Positions 1 to 11,608 of a DNA stretch of 64,000 nt are shown here, one piece after another. The notes under the pieces were generated by a model. The model had not been told where the DNA came from, searched no databases, and saw only the letters and a program-made list of their open reading frames with translations. The stretch is from Leptodontidium sp. MPI-SDFR-AT-0119 (lineage: Eukaryota; Ascomycota; Leotiomycetes; Helotiales; Leptodontidiaceae): contig JAHLEZ010000039.1 of assembly GCA_020726505.1 (NCBI GenBank), positions 62,001 to 126,000 of the forward strand, in the 5' to 3' direction. The translations under genes and the position numbers were made by a program. How positions within the stretch are numbered: position 1 is the stretch's first letter; each line of letters begins with the position of its first letter.

Positions 1-1332
1 GGCAATATCAGTGGAGATTTCTTCCTCGACAATGGCAAAGTCTCTCAACTCTTTCTCACGGATACCAGCACCAGCCTTGGATTTCTCTTCCTTAGAAGGG
101 GCACGATCTCCAAACCCCTTCGCATGGATGTAAGCACTAGCCTTGGAGATGCGTTCGGAAATGACGGCGGCGACAGGTCGGTTGGCAACCAGGGTAATGA
201 AAACATGGCTTTCTCCGATCTCATTATCCTTCGCACAGCCCAACTCTTTGTTGACCTTGTCAAGCACGCGTGTGGCAAAGGCGCGGCAACCAGCGGGACT
301 ATCGCGGTGGACTCTGATGCATCTCAGCTCTCTGATAATACCCGAGTCATGAACGAACTGAAAGCATCCTGGAAGGGTGACTGGATACAGGTTTGAGACA
401 TCGGAGCCACAGTTGACCTGTTCATCGTGGTAGGCTTGGTGCGCCTTGACCTCGTCGTCCATGGTCTTGTCGTAGAGCAAGCCGCAGTCCTTGCAGGAGA
501 CTAGAGTGGTGGTACCGCTAAGGCTGAGTTTGGTTTGCTTCAATCGATTGGCTCCAGCGGCGGACGCGAACTTGGCTGGGCTTGGAACACATGGAGTGAG
601 AGCAGTCGCAGCAATTGAACCACCGCCGTATGCCGACAAAGGTTTGCGGTCGATCGCATCACCGTCGATGTACTTGTCGGAAAGGGGGTACTGAACGTCG
701 CGGTGGTTAAGGCAGACGTAGTCCTCGACACACTGAGAGCATACGCTCGAAGACGACTCGGTGGTCAGAGGCATCCTGACGATCGGAGAAGCTTTTGGCT
801 TGGTAGAGAGTCTCCTTTTCGGTGGGTTCTGACGTTTCCGTGACGAGATTCGGAGGCTAATTGCCTCTGAGGAAGGCGATGAGGGTGGAGTCGATCTTGG
901 CTCAAGGTTGTCGGAGGATTGACGATCAGATCGAATCGGAGCGGGACTGGAGGAACTTGACAGGGGCTGAAAGTAGCTTTGAATTGAAGATCGCGCGAAT
1001 TTCTTCGCAGGAGGTAATTCAACAACTGATTGAAGGCCCTGGGAGAGCTTCCTTTTGCTAGGAGGCTTTTCTGTGGTGATGTTGACGCGTCTTGAGTACG
1101 TCCTGAGAGGCGCGACTCTGGAGAATTTTGTGTCAGGAAGGTCTAAGGTGAGAAATGGGAAGTGGCCGCACCTGTTGCTGCCTGAAGTCATGGCCGTCTT
1201 GGGCAAGCGGGGCACAGGCCCGCACGTCGTTTTGTCCTGTTCTATTCGAGGTTTGATGCTATTCAGAGATTCGAGGTTGTTAGAGAGGTTGAGAGATGCG
1301 ATGTGTGAAGACGTGGAGTTAAGTCCCTGCAT
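1..1332 (-). CDS. ECO1: Sister-chromatid cohesion N-acetyltransferase Eco1/Eso1-like, 3' end cut by window edge
   Basis: The complement reads open from about 1332 to base 1 with no stop, so the C-terminus lies outside the window. Visible in order: a basic N-terminal motif RTYSRR, a serine/proline-rich linker with a PIP-box-like SIQSYFQPL (around 975-1000), a zinc finger of form C-x2-C-x14-H-x3-H (SCKDCGLLYDK.. to HQAYH, about 440-495), and the start of the acetyltransferase half (RCIRVHRDSPAGC, then VFITLVANRPVAAVI). This domain order is that of Eco1/Ctf7/ESCO enzymes, which acetylate the cohesin subunit Smc3 in the nucleus during S phase. No polymerase-eta fusion is present upstream, unlike fission yeast Eso1. 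The start is uncertain: in-frame ATGs lie at 1332 and 1191, and 1191 is closer to the conserved part. Identity is strong; the 5' end is tentative. Confidence 0.85.
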   Translation of the reverse strand, partial: MQGLNSTSSHIASLNLSNNLESLNSIKPRIEQDKTTCGPVPRLPKTAMTSGSNRCGHFPFLTLDLPDTKFSRVAPLRTYSRRVNITTEKPPSKRKLSQGLQSVVELPPAKKFARSSIQSYFQPLSSSSSPAPIRSDRQSSDNLEPRSTPPSSPSSEAISLRISSRKRQNPPKRRLSTKPKASPIVRMPLTTESSSSVCSQCVEDYVCLNHRDVQYPLSDKYIDGDAIDRKPLSAYGGGSIAATALTPCVPSPAKFASAAGANRLKQTKLSLSGTTTLVSCKDCGLLYDKTMDDEVKAHQAYHDEQVNCGSDVSNLYPVTLPGCFQFVHDSGIIRELRCIRVHRDSPAGCRAFATRVLDKVNKELGCAKDNEIGESHVFITLVANRPVAAVISERISKASAYIHAKGFGDRAPSKEEKSKAGAGIREKELRDFAIVEEEISTDIA

Positions 1333-2095
1333 TCGAATAACCGAGCACGCTAAGGCTACACGGAAGCACGTGCAGTAACTTACCCTTTCCTTTCTCGAAG
1401 CGAGCCCCTTCGTTTTTCGCACCTCTCCATTATATGTTTTTGTCTCCAAAGAAGTCAAAGGTTATTCGTTTCAGAGAAAGGTTAGCGTTGTAGATTGCAA
1501 AGTTGTTCTCTGAGCGTTTACGATACGACAGACCTCACGCGCGTTGTGCTCCCTGGTCTGGTTCTTGGTTAATTTGGACAAGCAACTCTCCTGTTGCCTC
1601 CACATGTTTACCACATTTGATGGACGCAAATTTTTTTTTTTTTTTTTGGGAATATAAAGCCGCAAAGGCCATTCAAGTACACTGCAGCCATTTCATGACG
1701 TACTTTAGGAGCAAGAGTGATCACTCCAAATTCCAGACCAAATTACAATTCTTCATCCTGAGCAAGAGATAGGATGCAGCGAGTAAATGAAAAATTCTAG
1801 CTATTAAGGGCCAGTGGAGGCAAGTAGAAGCAAGTCAAAAGATGCGTCTAGCAGACAATGCCATGGTTGGAGGCACAGCCAGATTGCTTACAGTACACCA
1901 CCCTATCTCACACGCATCCAGATAGAGGCTCTAGATGAGAATTATGAAAAGTCTATTTCCGGCCTTCTACAAGCCAAGGTCACCACATAACCCAGGCGTA
2001 TAATACATCATCTATGCAGATCCTCATGCATTCAATGTACAGGGTGGCCACAGTGCCACCAGAGTAAGAGGAGGGTTGTACAAGTATTCGAATCA
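1333..2095. other. Intergenic, no gene seen
   Basis: Gap between the 5' end of the ECO1-like gene and the 3' end of COQ1. It holds a T tract of about 17 bases near 1630-1646. Short open frames on both strands lack splice context or protein-like composition. It should contain the ECO1 promoter and the COQ1 3' UTR. Confidence 0.6.
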
Positions 2096-3516
2096 TCACT
2101 TCCTCCGCTTCAACGTCTTTATCGCCATTTCCACCAAACCATCCTTCGCTTCGCTTTCCGGGAATGCGTTGAGTGAGACAATTGCGCGATTTGCATACTC
2201 CTCGGCCAGAGCTCGTGTTTGCTCTAGTCCATCGCTTTGGAGAACTAGTTCTCGAGCCTAAAATTTTGTCAGTAGGTTTAGCAGAAAATGAGGGCCATTA
2301 AACTGACCCTGGCAACATCGCCCTCCTGGGCGAATTTCCTTCCCACCAGTGATCCCAACTCCTTGTTATTTTTCCACGCAAAGAGCAGAGGGGCCGTAGC
2401 AAGGCCCAATTCCAGATCAGCACCAGCAGGCTTGCCTAGTTCCTTCTCACTAACTGTATAGTCCAGCATGTCATCCACCAGTTGAAACGCGAGGCCCAGG
2501 TTCTTCCCATACGCATACGCCGCATCCACAGTGGCAATATCTGAGCCTCCCAGCAATGCTGCTGCCCTACACGATTTCGATATCAAGCTCGCAGATTTCA
2601 GGTATGTCTTCTGGAGGTAGTATGTGACGGTATCCTCAGTCCACACTGGATTCTTCTCATCTCGGGCTGTATTCTTCAATTGCATGAATTCTCCCTCCAC
2701 CAGATTCGCAATGACCGTTGCTAGCAGCTCAGTGACTTCCGGATCCCGTAACCTGGCAAGTGCCACAGACGCACGTCCTAAAAGGAAATCCCCAGCCAGC
2801 ACCGCCATCTTGTTCCCGAATTCGAGGTTTGCTGAAGGAGAACCACGTCTTGATACAGAATGGTCAATTACATCGTCGTGGAGGAGGGATGCTGTATGGA
2901 TCAGCTCGGTGATTTCTGCCAGTCGTCTCTGGGATGGGAGGATGTCGCTTTCTGCCGCAGAGTACGAGGTTTGTGTGTGGGTAAGAGGATTCGTCGAAGG
3001 AGCAGTTGGGTTGACATCGGTGAGAATTGACATTGGAGAGATGGAATTGTCAATATCCGCAGTACTTTGCTGGCCATTGAATCGCGCACACTTGGGCGTC
3101 AGAGCTGTAGCTCGAGACATTAGCAACACAATGAGTGGTCGCACATGTTTCCCCTCCGCTTGAGTGTAGTATTTCGCAACGGTGTCCAGAGAAGGATGCC
3201 CGGAACCCAGAAGCTGCCGTATATTGCCCGTCAAAAACTTCATTTCCTTCGCCACTATCCGCAAAGGATCTATGCTGACATCTCCAGGCCCTGCCGTGCG
3301 AGCTGTTGCGTTAGAGAACACATTGGAGGCTACAGAGACGGCTTGCGCCCAGGTTGACTGCCTCCTCCGCGAGGGATGCCGGTATATCGAATTCGCAAAA
3401 AGCCGCAGTGGTTGCCGCGGAGTCAATTGACACCTAAAGAATGCTGAATATAATGGTATTGTCGAGGTTGAGGAGCTGTGGAAGAGCGATGAAGCTCTAG
3501 CTGATCGAATCCTCAT
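2096..3516 (-). CDS. COQ1: Hexaprenyl (polyprenyl) diphosphate synthase, Coq1
   Basis: Two exons: 3516-2308 and 2257-2096, joined across a 50-bp intron (GTCAGT...TTTTAG) in phase 0, giving about 456 aa. It is a trans-isoprenyl diphosphate synthase: the first aspartate-rich motif LLHDDVIDH is near residues 211-219 and the second QLVDDMLDY near 345-353, with an HVRPLIVLL substrate-binding stretch near 124. The N-terminus is arginine/serine-rich, as expected of a mitochondrial presequence. Coq1 makes the polyprenyl tail of ubiquinone from FPP/GPP and IPP in the mitochondrial matrix. A hydrophilic insert (about 150-195) between helices is common in fungal Coq1 proteins. The C-terminal exon (ARELVLQSDGLEQTRALAEE) completes the family fold. 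It is divergent from the VMA12-like gene. Confidence 0.95.
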
Positions 3517-3843
3517 ATCCCCAGTTTTTGCCTCTGCAAAACCGAATTGAGAGCACTACCGTAGCAAATCGAACATCCGAAAGTCCAATTATAACCCTAT
3601 ACTCGAGAAGCAAGCCGGCGAAGGAGTGTCTGTGTGGAGAGGTCTCTTTGAAGCGGGTGACAGAATGTTGAAGCCGTGGAATTCCGCATATATTTTTGCG
3701 GCTAGACTAGACCATTGTCGGGTCGGGTGTTCAGAACCAGAGCACCGAGGCAAGTGCACGCGAGAAAGCTGGAGCAACAAGATCTCAACTCGACACCGCG
3801 CTCTTCATTCCCCGACAATGCAATAAACAACTTGAACTTCAAG
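3517..3843. promoter_or_regulatory. Divergent promoter region between COQ1 and VMA12-like gene
   Basis: 327 bp separates the ATG of COQ1 (minus) from the chosen ATG of the V-ATPase assembly factor (plus). No other gene fits, so both promoters and 5' leaders must lie here. No canonical TATA box is obvious. The frame of the VMA12-like protein stays open upstream to 3715, but only from a TTG, and that part lacks family-like sequence. Confidence 0.5.
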
Positions 3844-4999
3844 ATGGTACTGCTTACAATGACGTCTACGATGGTGGAGGCCTTGGACAAGATCCGGAGT
3901 CTCAACCAAGCGACAGACAAGAACACGGAGAAGAACGTGTTCTGCGACGACTACAACTCTACGAAAGGCAACGATGACAACAGGGGGAGTGAAGACCAGA
4001 CGAAAGAACATACAACCACTGACGCTGATGAGAAGAAAACAATCGTCACTGCCCTGCCAGGACATGGCGCACATCCGGAAGAGAGGAGGGAGGGCAATGC
4101 AGCCTCCGAACCAACACTTTCGAATCCAAGGATAGGCAACCCCATATCACACGGACAAGTCGTGGATCTTTCGCAGAAGATGAAAGCTCAAAAGCTTCAA
4201 CCATGTCGTCTAGAAGATCTGCTTAAAGGTGCTAGAATTTACCTTCCTCCGCCAGCGCCAAAACCAGAACCTGTACGTATTCATCCCTGGCCAGACGAAG
4301 AGGCAGATATAGTGGGGTAATCGATGGACGAGTTCCAAGCTTGGTTGTCATTGGGTCAACGGCAAAGTTGCCTGATGATGCAACGACTGCAGATTTCGAA
4401 TCGCTTGCTAACAGTCATGTATATAGACCTCCGAATACAAAGCTCTTATGGCACGGCTCCGACGAGAAGAAGAAGCCCGCAACTACGAACGAATGACGAA
4501 CCCTCCTCCTCCCATGGAGACATTTGCCCAGAAATTCCCTGCTGCCTCTGCTGCTCGAGCTTTTGCTTCCAGCCACCAGAATATCAATGCATCAGACCCA
4601 GATGATGACGGGCTTACCTACGCAGATGTGGACAGGCAGATGGCCTTGATATTCAATGTTCTGATCAGCATTGTGGCATGTGCGGTAGCTATTTGGATTG
4701 CAGCGAAGTGGTGGAGCACACCTGCCAGACTGGCATTGAGCATGACTGGCAGTGCTTTAGTTGGCGTTGCTGAAGTGGTAGTCTACTCCGGATATCTCAG
4801 ACGAGTCGGCGAGGCAAAGGGAAAAGAGAAGCAAGTCAAAGAAGTCAAGGAGATTGTCAATACTTGGGTTGTTGGGGCTGGGAATAACACGGAAGACGTG
4901 GCAGATGAGACTTCTGTGGCCATCGAGTCCAAAGAGGATGAAAAGGGCCTGCGAGCGAGGAAACGAACGAAGGACGTCTCTCAGATACAGCACAATTGA
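3844..4999 (+). CDS. VMA12: V-ATPase assembly factor, Vma12/Vph2/TMEM199 type
   Basis: Two exons, 3844-4272 and 4427-4999, with a 154-bp intron (GTACGT, branch GCTAAC near 4408, acceptor ATATAG), phase 0. The start MVLLTMT at 3844 is chosen because it is the first ATG. The conserved core reads LLKGARIYLPPPAPKPEP, then across the junction TSEYKALMARLRREEEARNY, matching the ER-resident V-ATPase assembly factor family. Two hydrophobic segments follow (MALIFNVLISIVACAVAIWI and a second containing SALVGVAEVVVYSGYL), then a charged C-terminal tail. Yeast Vma12 works with Vma22 and Vma21 in the ER membrane to assemble the Vo sector. The polar N-terminal third (about residues 20-110) is longer and less conserved in appearance. 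Identity is strong from the core motif and topology. Confidence 0.88.
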
Positions 5000-6108
5000 A
5001 CTTTTGGAAAGACAACATTTGCAATCCTACAAATACCGGCACGGTTTACTTTGTAGTTGAAATCGGAGGCTGATCAACCATGAAAACCCCACGCCTACGA
5101 CTTGGATCTTTTGCTACACTTATCGATCCCGAACGCAACATCGCCCCTGTGAAGAGGGACGCAGCGGGTAAAACATCCAGTCAATTAGCCGCACTCCTGT
5201 CTGGATGTCGGTGATGTCACTCCAGCTACGAAGTGATGCAGAGCTCGCTGAGGTCGCCGCAGCTTCTAGGAGCAGGAGCCTGCCGACAAAACAGCAGAAC
5301 CCGCTAGCAATTTCTAATCACTCTTCCGATATCACTAGTCTTCTATATGTCCCCATCACTGATTGGATGGCTGTGGCTGTTGATGCACATCCAAACACAA
5401 CGGTCACATCCAAGATTGCCACCTTAACTGTGGCACCGCCATCAACCTCACCGTTTGATTGTTGAATCGTCTTCCAAGGAGACTGGTGGCGGACTCGTTG
5501 CAGAGTTAGAGATTCAGGAAGTGGGAGGATAACACTGGATTTTTTGGGTTTCCAAGCTGACGATCGTCAGATAATTGACTTTTAAGATTAACAAGCTTCA
5601 TTGAGGAGGTGTAGTGCTCGGCTCTGGGCAGTAAACATCCCGTTATTTCAACGGGCAGCTTTTGGGCGGGGAACTCAAGGCAGTCTTCCAGCCGGAGTTG
5701 GGCGTATCTTCGCAGAGGCGTCGTTGGAACTGAAACACTTCCTCGGGCGTAGGAGAACTGCACATAAATACGCCAGAAACGAGGCATTCAGGCTGTATAC
5801 ATGTGTTGGTGGCTATGCTGCCAGGACCCCTTCAGTCGCTGTCCATTGGTCAATCCTGCCCAGAGCCTCGCCTTTGGAAATCCGAACTGCATGTGGATTA
5901 TGGCTGCCTGTTCATTCGTGCCCAACATGTTTCTTTTGCTGGCAATTACGTAGGCCATGAGCCACTAATGCCTGGGCTGATAGTACCTAGGTGGTTCTTC
6001 TAGATCGTCGTCCTCGTCTCCGTCCTCTTCCTGCATGTGAAGTTTATATTGTTTCGGCAATTTCTATTTCTTCCGAACAATATTCATCCAGTAAAGTGCA
6101 ATCTCGAA
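5000..6108. other. Intergenic, no supported gene
   Basis: 1.1 kb between the VMA12-like gene and the membrane protein gene. The open frames here (for example 5205-5465 and 5601-5960, plus) have no recognisable domain, no good start context and no splice partners. Nothing further is seen. Confidence 0.5.
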
Positions 6109-8335
6109 ATGTTGGAGACTGCAGAGGTTCACCATGGCTTTTGGAAGCCTTGGACAGACTTCAATCGGCATGCTTGGAGTAAGTCGACCACTCGACCATG
6201 TCGTAGCGCGTGTCTGACAATATAGGGCGTCAAATAACGATAAGTGAAGATCATTCGCGAATCATTCTTGGTGTTGTTGTGGCGCTTCTTGCTCTAGCAT
6301 CACCAGCCGCATACATTGTTCTCAATCGTTTCATCGTTAGGATATGGGCATCAGTTGAAGGTGTTTATCCGCAACACAAATCACCTGTAGCAGTCGAGGC
6401 TGCACCGAATGAGCACACTGGGATGATCCCCAGGTCTCCACGCCATTCCTTTTATCCCCTTATACGAGAGACATGGAAGTGTTCCAGGTCTCCTGACTTT
6501 GCACTGGCATCTCTTGTGCTACTTTCTTGGAAGATGGTCACTCACGCGCCTCCTCCTGCCACAGTTGACTCTCAATCTGCCCCGTCTCATCTCGACGCTG
6601 GTCATGTTGAACCTGTTCCAGTTCTAGAAACCCCAAGGACCCCGGGGACTCCTCAAGTGCACCAGTCTGATGAGATCTACACTGGCTTCAAGTGGCAGAA
6701 CGTGAAGGCACGTATGGTGGAAACCGCGGTTGTCACAATCCTCTGGCTTTTCAGCGCCACCACCTTTGGGCTTATCATCTGGGGAAGCATTGCATCTACC
6801 AACCTCATATCGGAAGGTATAGGTTTGTCTGCATCTGCAGATTGTGGGGTCTGGGTCATGGACGGCGACGGAGGATCACCCAATTGCACCACTGGGCTCA
6901 ATTATCTTCAAGAGCTTGAGTCTGGCGAATATGCCCAACGATGCTATGGAAGCTCTACCGGGGCTGATGGCTGCAATTTCTTTGTCGCGCAGGACATACC
7001 TTACACCGAGGTACACGATGATGCATGTCCTTTTGCCGATGAACTTTGCCTACTCGGTCAGTCTTCAGCATACACTATGAGGACAGAGTTGATCTCATCT
7101 AAATCTCTTGGTATCAATGTACCCAAAGGAATGCTGTTCAACCGATCAACGACATGTGCGCCTATTGAAAGGAAGGGCTTCGCCTTCTCTCTGAATGAAT
7201 CTCTCAGCTATAATTATGGTCCGAACGGTATGAGTGATTCTACATGGACGACTGCGAAGAGCACCACACCAACGTTTCCCGGGTACGAAGTCGCGTAAGT
7301 GAACTCCATATCTCTACCCCACGCACGTTCGACACTATCAATCATAGCGACTGACTAGGCATTAGTACATTCTGTAATCAAGGGGGTTCTTCTGGCGACT
7401 GGCAGCCCATTCCAGAATTCAATTCCGAAAGTTACAGGTTCACAACTCTGATGTTCGTGCAGTCTCAAAACAATTATCACACACAACCACTCAAGGATCC
7501 AATCTTTCCAGCCAACACACTCGTCATACCCCCGCCTATCCGTGGTAAAACCCTGTATTATAACGTCGACCCGTTCGCGACAGTTCTTGCTTGTGTTGAC
7601 AGAGCCTCAATCTGTACCCCCTCAGGTGACTTCTGCTGGTCTGGAAATCTGGACATACCTCCCAAAGCTCTCAACCCTACATCACATATCGAGAAGATGG
7701 GATACTACATGCTAGATATATCACTCCGACGTTCAAGTGTATGCAACAGCATCTCCATGCGTGGAGGTAATGCCCTACGAGCTACGTCAAAAATGCAGTC
7801 CAACGTCACTTTGCCGGTTTCACTGCCACTTTCTTCCACGCAATGGAAGATCGAAGCAAAAGCCTTGTTCGAGACATCATTGGCGCGGATCCAAATTGAG
7901 CTGAGAGACTATGTGCGAGGACGAGGCGCCAATGAATGCAACTTTGCCAACCGCATCGACGATGGATTTTTGGACATGTGCAGTGCGTATAGATTTCGGA
8001 CAGTGGGATGGAAGAACCTCAACGCAACTGGCTTCTGGTTGGTTTTAGGTCTTGTACTGGTCGTTTACTTGCTGAGTATCGAGTGGGCGAGGGAGGATGG
8101 AGAAGATAAGCTGGTTGCGGAGGACTTGTTCGACGCAATCAAGCTTCTCTTTGGGAAGTGTGTGCTTTGGATGAGAGGGAGAAATTCGAGGCAGTATGTG
8201 GCTGATGCAAATGGGGAGAGGGAAAATCCTGCAGGTGGTGAAGGGAATGGCAATGTCACTATTGGGAACGTTTCGCCTGTGCATGTCGTCGGCAGCGATG
8301 AAGATGAGGAGCCAAGAGAAGTTGTGGAGTCTTAA
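6109..8335 (+). CDS. Large fungal membrane glycoprotein of unknown function, three exons
   Basis: Model: 6109-6178, 6226-7294, 7366-8335, about 702 aa. Intron 1 is 47 bp (GTAAGT...ATATAG) and intron 2 is 71 bp (GTAAGT...TTAG); both keep frame. The protein begins MLETAEVHHGFWKPW, has a hydrophobic helix IILGVVVALLALASPAAYIV, a proline-rich loop and a second helix (VVTILWLFSATTFGLIIWG). Next comes an ectodomain of about 400 residues rich in Cys pairs and N-glycosylation sites (NCTTG, NRSTT, NESLS, NVTLP), with motifs such as DACPFADELCLLG. A last helix (FWLVLGLVLVVYLL) and an acidic cytosolic tail close it. This layout matches a widespread unnamed fungal membrane protein type with the same W-rich start; I know no function. 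The small first exon is inferred from frame and splice sites; without it no ATG precedes the first helix. Confidence 0.75.
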
Positions 8336-8369
8336 CAATACGAAAGCTCTTCAAGTTGATACCATCTCC

Positions 8370-8897
8370 CTAGATCTCCTTTTTCGAGCCTAGGTCATAA
8401 TTACTAACCACCCTCCCACAAGCATACTTCGCAGCAACGTCCACACCATCCCTCTCCTCCTGTTCAATCCTCTCCCTAATCTCCTGATTCTTCTCATCAA
8501 CCTCCCTCTTCAACCTCACCTTATCCTCCTCCGTGTACTTCGGCGGGCGCAAGTCATCAGGGGGATGGAAAAGCGCCTCTTCCCCCACAACATCCCGTCC
8601 ATCCACGCCACGGTACATGTCCTCTGTCTCTTGGCTCCAGGGCACGGGAAAGTGATCCAGGAAGCTTTTTATCTGCGCTGGGCTGAGACCGACAGCGTCG
8701 ATTACGTTGCGCTCGTATGTCCCGTCGAAGGAGCGCATTACCCCGTCGTGGCCGAGCTGGAATACACCCATTGGGTCGGACTTGAGAGAGCGGACAGCTA
8801 TTCTGTGGGAGGTTTCTGATTGGGAAGCAGTCTCGGATGGTGCTGGCTGTTTTGGTGGTGTGGCTGAGGCGTCTGGGCCCTTGTTTTGACCTGTCAT
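8370..8897 (-). CDS. Hypothetical protein, 175 aa
   Basis: A single uninterrupted frame from ATG at 8897 to stop at 8370. The N-terminal 40 residues are Ser/Thr/Pro-rich and disordered-looking. The middle (RNVIDAVGLSPAQIKSFLDH, then a DMYRGVDGRDVVGEEALF stretch) looks folded, and the C-terminal third is a charged helix (EEDKVRLKREVDEKNQEIRE). No signal peptide or membrane segment. I do not recognise a family. It is convergent with the membrane protein gene, with only about 34 bp between stops. Protein-like composition and the absence of stops over 176 codons support it as real. Confidence 0.65.
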   Translation of the reverse strand: MTGQNKGPDASATPPKQPAPSETASQSETSHRIAVRSLKSDPMGVFQLGHDGVMRSFDGTYERNVIDAVGLSPAQIKSFLDHFPVPWSQETEDMYRGVDGRDVVGEEALFHPPDDLRPPKYTEEDKVRLKREVDEKNQEIRERIEQEERDGVDVAAKYACGRVVSNYDLGSKKEI

Positions 8898-9575
8898 GGT
8901 GGGCGGGATGCCTGAAGGTTGAATGTGTGGAAATTGTCAAGTAGAACGATTTGTCTTAGACTGGATTGGTTCTTTATCTTTTGAGAGGGGAATGTTCTGT
9001 TGTTGATTTTTACACAAACGTAAGGAGGCTGCTGATCGGCAAGTGCTTTCCGACATTGCTGCCTGGAACGACTCAATGATGCGGCGTGCTGCATGGTCAT
9101 ATTACCCGCACAGCTTCCATAGGCTATACCGTTTGCATTTCCAACTCTCTGGATTATGATCGACGCAACTGCGGGTCCTGGATAGGACAGTTTAGCGACA
9201 ATCCTGTGCGGGTGAGTAAAAGATACCTAGTATCCTGAATTCGGATGTAGATTATCTTAGACTGCAAATTTCATTCATCGAATTACGTACAATTGGAACA
9301 ACCTCTCTGGGGAATTTAACTTGTAGCTGTACTTATTACGGAGCTGAAGGTATGCGATGCAAAGCAATTTACTTAATTGAGTCAAATTGACCGAGAAGAC
9401 AGCTCCAGAGGTACAAGCGAATCATAACAGCCCCCTTCTCTACGAACAATGCCCCAACCCCCTCTATCGAACCGTACATTTGCAATGAGTAGAGAGTAAA
9501 CAACCAACATATGTATCCATGCTTTGCAATACCCTCCCCCTCCCTTCCATCAAGTGAAAAGACTCAAGCAACTTC
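8898..9575. other. Intergenic, no gene seen
   Basis: Gap between two minus-strand genes. It should contain the promoter of the 175-aa gene and the 3' UTR of the next one. Nothing else is supported. Confidence 0.5.
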
Positions 9576-10503
9576 TCAAACAAGACGTGGGTTTCCCAAC
9601 CTCAACTTAGCATCTTGATTCCAGACAACAGTCGAACCGCCACTCTTACGCCACAATCTCATATTCTCCAAGACCCACTCATCATCTGGACCGATGTAGA
9701 TGGTGGCACTCTCGTGTAGGGGGACGTTTGGGTTGGGTGTAGCGTCTTCATCTACGTTGTATCCGAACACCGCCTCAATGTGCTCGACGTAGAACAGGTA
9801 TCGATTGTCGGAGGAGGGAACGACATTGCTCTGAGTCCATCGGCCGCGCAGGTAGCATTTACTGAGCAAGCGTATTAGTGACTCTTCTGATACACATTCA
9901 AATGACAAAGCGCATCGAGGCCAGATAGTCTTCAAGGCAGGCACGGGAGGAGGAGGCAGCCTACGTGATCCAAGCAATCTCATGTCCACGATCAATAGCA
10001 ACCTCAGCTACGATCCTACGAATCATCGCCCGGACAGGAGCATCCTGCGGAATCTCCAAATTCATACAGTCCTCATCCCACGAGACTTCGAGGTCCTCCT
10101 TGCCAGGTCTGGGAAAGAACTGAGCGTGCGGTCTCATGGAGTCGTCGTCGGAACCGTTTTCATACTCGGAGAGCACCTCGGATGCTTTGCGCTTGTTGTT
10201 TTGACGTTGGTTGGCGGCAAGCTGTTGTTCTTCTGCTGCTAGCTGTTTGGAGGTTTAGCGGTGCTCTGCTTTGTTATGCTCTGCTTGGAGATCCTAGGAC
10301 TAGGGTCTCTCTAGACACTTCCTCAGGACGTCGATGAATGAGAGGAAGGATATACTGACCTCGCGAGCCAATATCTCATCCGTAACCATGGTATCTACAG
10401 CAGTTCGAGTTGCCGCTGTTCCTGTCTCCATGTCTGAACCAACACCACCACCACCATCGCTCATCGCGGGAAGGCCCAAGTCCATGTCCATCTCTGTGCC
10501 CAT
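9576..10503 (-). CDS. Hypothetical protein, about 235 aa, three exons
   Basis: Exons 10503-10360, 10242-9965 and 9861-9576. Intron 1 (117 bp, GTCAGT...AACAG) is phase 0. Intron 2 (103 bp, GTAGGC, branch CACTAATAC, acceptor CTCAG) joins HEIAWIT to KCYLRGRW. The N-terminus is Met/Asp/Gly-rich and acidic; a charged helix (LAAEEQQLAANQRQNNKRKA) follows. The C-terminal 150 residues look folded, with many aromatic residues (SDNRYLFYVEHIEAVFGYNV, DDEWVLENMRLWRKSGG). No signal peptide or membrane helix. I do not recognise it. The 5' end is uncertain: the frame is open upstream to a TGA near 10589, so an extra 5' exon is possible. Confidence 0.65.
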
Positions 10504-11339
10504 ATCTGTATCCACCGTGAGCGTTGTGTTGTGGTTGAAGGCACCCAGGCTTTCGTGTTGCTTTGTCGGGGCGGTATGGTTGCGTCAGGAGTAAGTGCTT
10601 TCGAGAGCCTGAATGTGGTTTGAGAAATCAGGAACAATCTAGGTGTTGTTGTTTTTAGAAATTAAAGATGAACACCTGCGAGAGAAGCGACTAGAACAGC
10701 AAACATGCATGAAGCGAAAACCGGTGGTGTTTTTGAACTATTAACCTGTTTAGTACATAGTGGCATTCACCATAAGATGCTACTTTCACTTTTACGATAA
10801 CGTTTTTCTTCTTTGATTAGGTCTCGCAAAGAAGCTGAGCATAGACGCTTCTTTCTACCATCTAGATGTTTCATTTCTTGAAGGAGAGAGGGGGGCTTTG
10901 TTGTACTCATTTTAGTAGCATATTCTACATTGACCTGTGAAGGTGTGACTCTGCTGATACTTTGAATTGCCACAAAACATCTTCAGATCTCCTAACATTT
11001 GCCAACAGAGTGGCGAGTAATACATCCTGAGTCTACTCACCCCCCTTATCACGAGGGGTTAGCAGGTTTAAATTGCCCAGATTACAGAGAGCCGAAGAGG
11101 CCTGGAAATCGTGTTCGATGAAGAGAGAGGTACAAGAATTATGAGCAGCATTCAATATCAGATTTTTATCGCGAATACCAGGTCTTGAGCATCAATTCCC
11201 TTTCTTGTAGATTGAGAAAAACAAATGGAACCAAATAAAGTTGAACAAACTCGGAAGAACTCCCAAAAGCACATCACTCCTCATCCTACCTCAAACAGTA
11301 CTCTCTCCGCTTTGAATAACATCCACTTATTGTGGACCA
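10504..11339. other. Intergenic, no gene seen
   Basis: Upstream of the preceding minus-strand gene. Sequence is of mixed composition. Short open frames (for example 10767-10973 minus) have no supporting context. Confidence 0.45.
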
Positions 11340-11608
11340 GCGTGAGCAAAATTAATCAAGCTAATCGATTAATAATCAGATTAATTGATTTGATTAGATT
11401 AGAATTAGATTAATGAAAATTTGACTTGATTAAATTAGAATTAGATTAATCTAATTAATGACTAACTTATAATAATATTAAATATATATATTTGTAATAC
11501 TACTAAGAAATAATAAACTAAATAATTAAGCAATTAAACAAGTAACTTATAAACTAACTAATAAACTAACTAACTAACCTATTTAATATAAAATAAGTTA
11601 TTATTTTC
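11340..11608. repeat. AT-rich low-complexity block, possibly repeat-induced-mutation-degraded DNA
   Basis: About 270 bp made almost entirely of A and T, built from reiterations of GATTAATT/TTAGATTA and AACTAACT-like words. Such abrupt AT islands next to transposon remnants are typical of old repeats altered by repeat-induced point mutation (RIP) in ascomycetes. The composition is seen directly; the RIP origin is inference. Confidence 0.55.
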
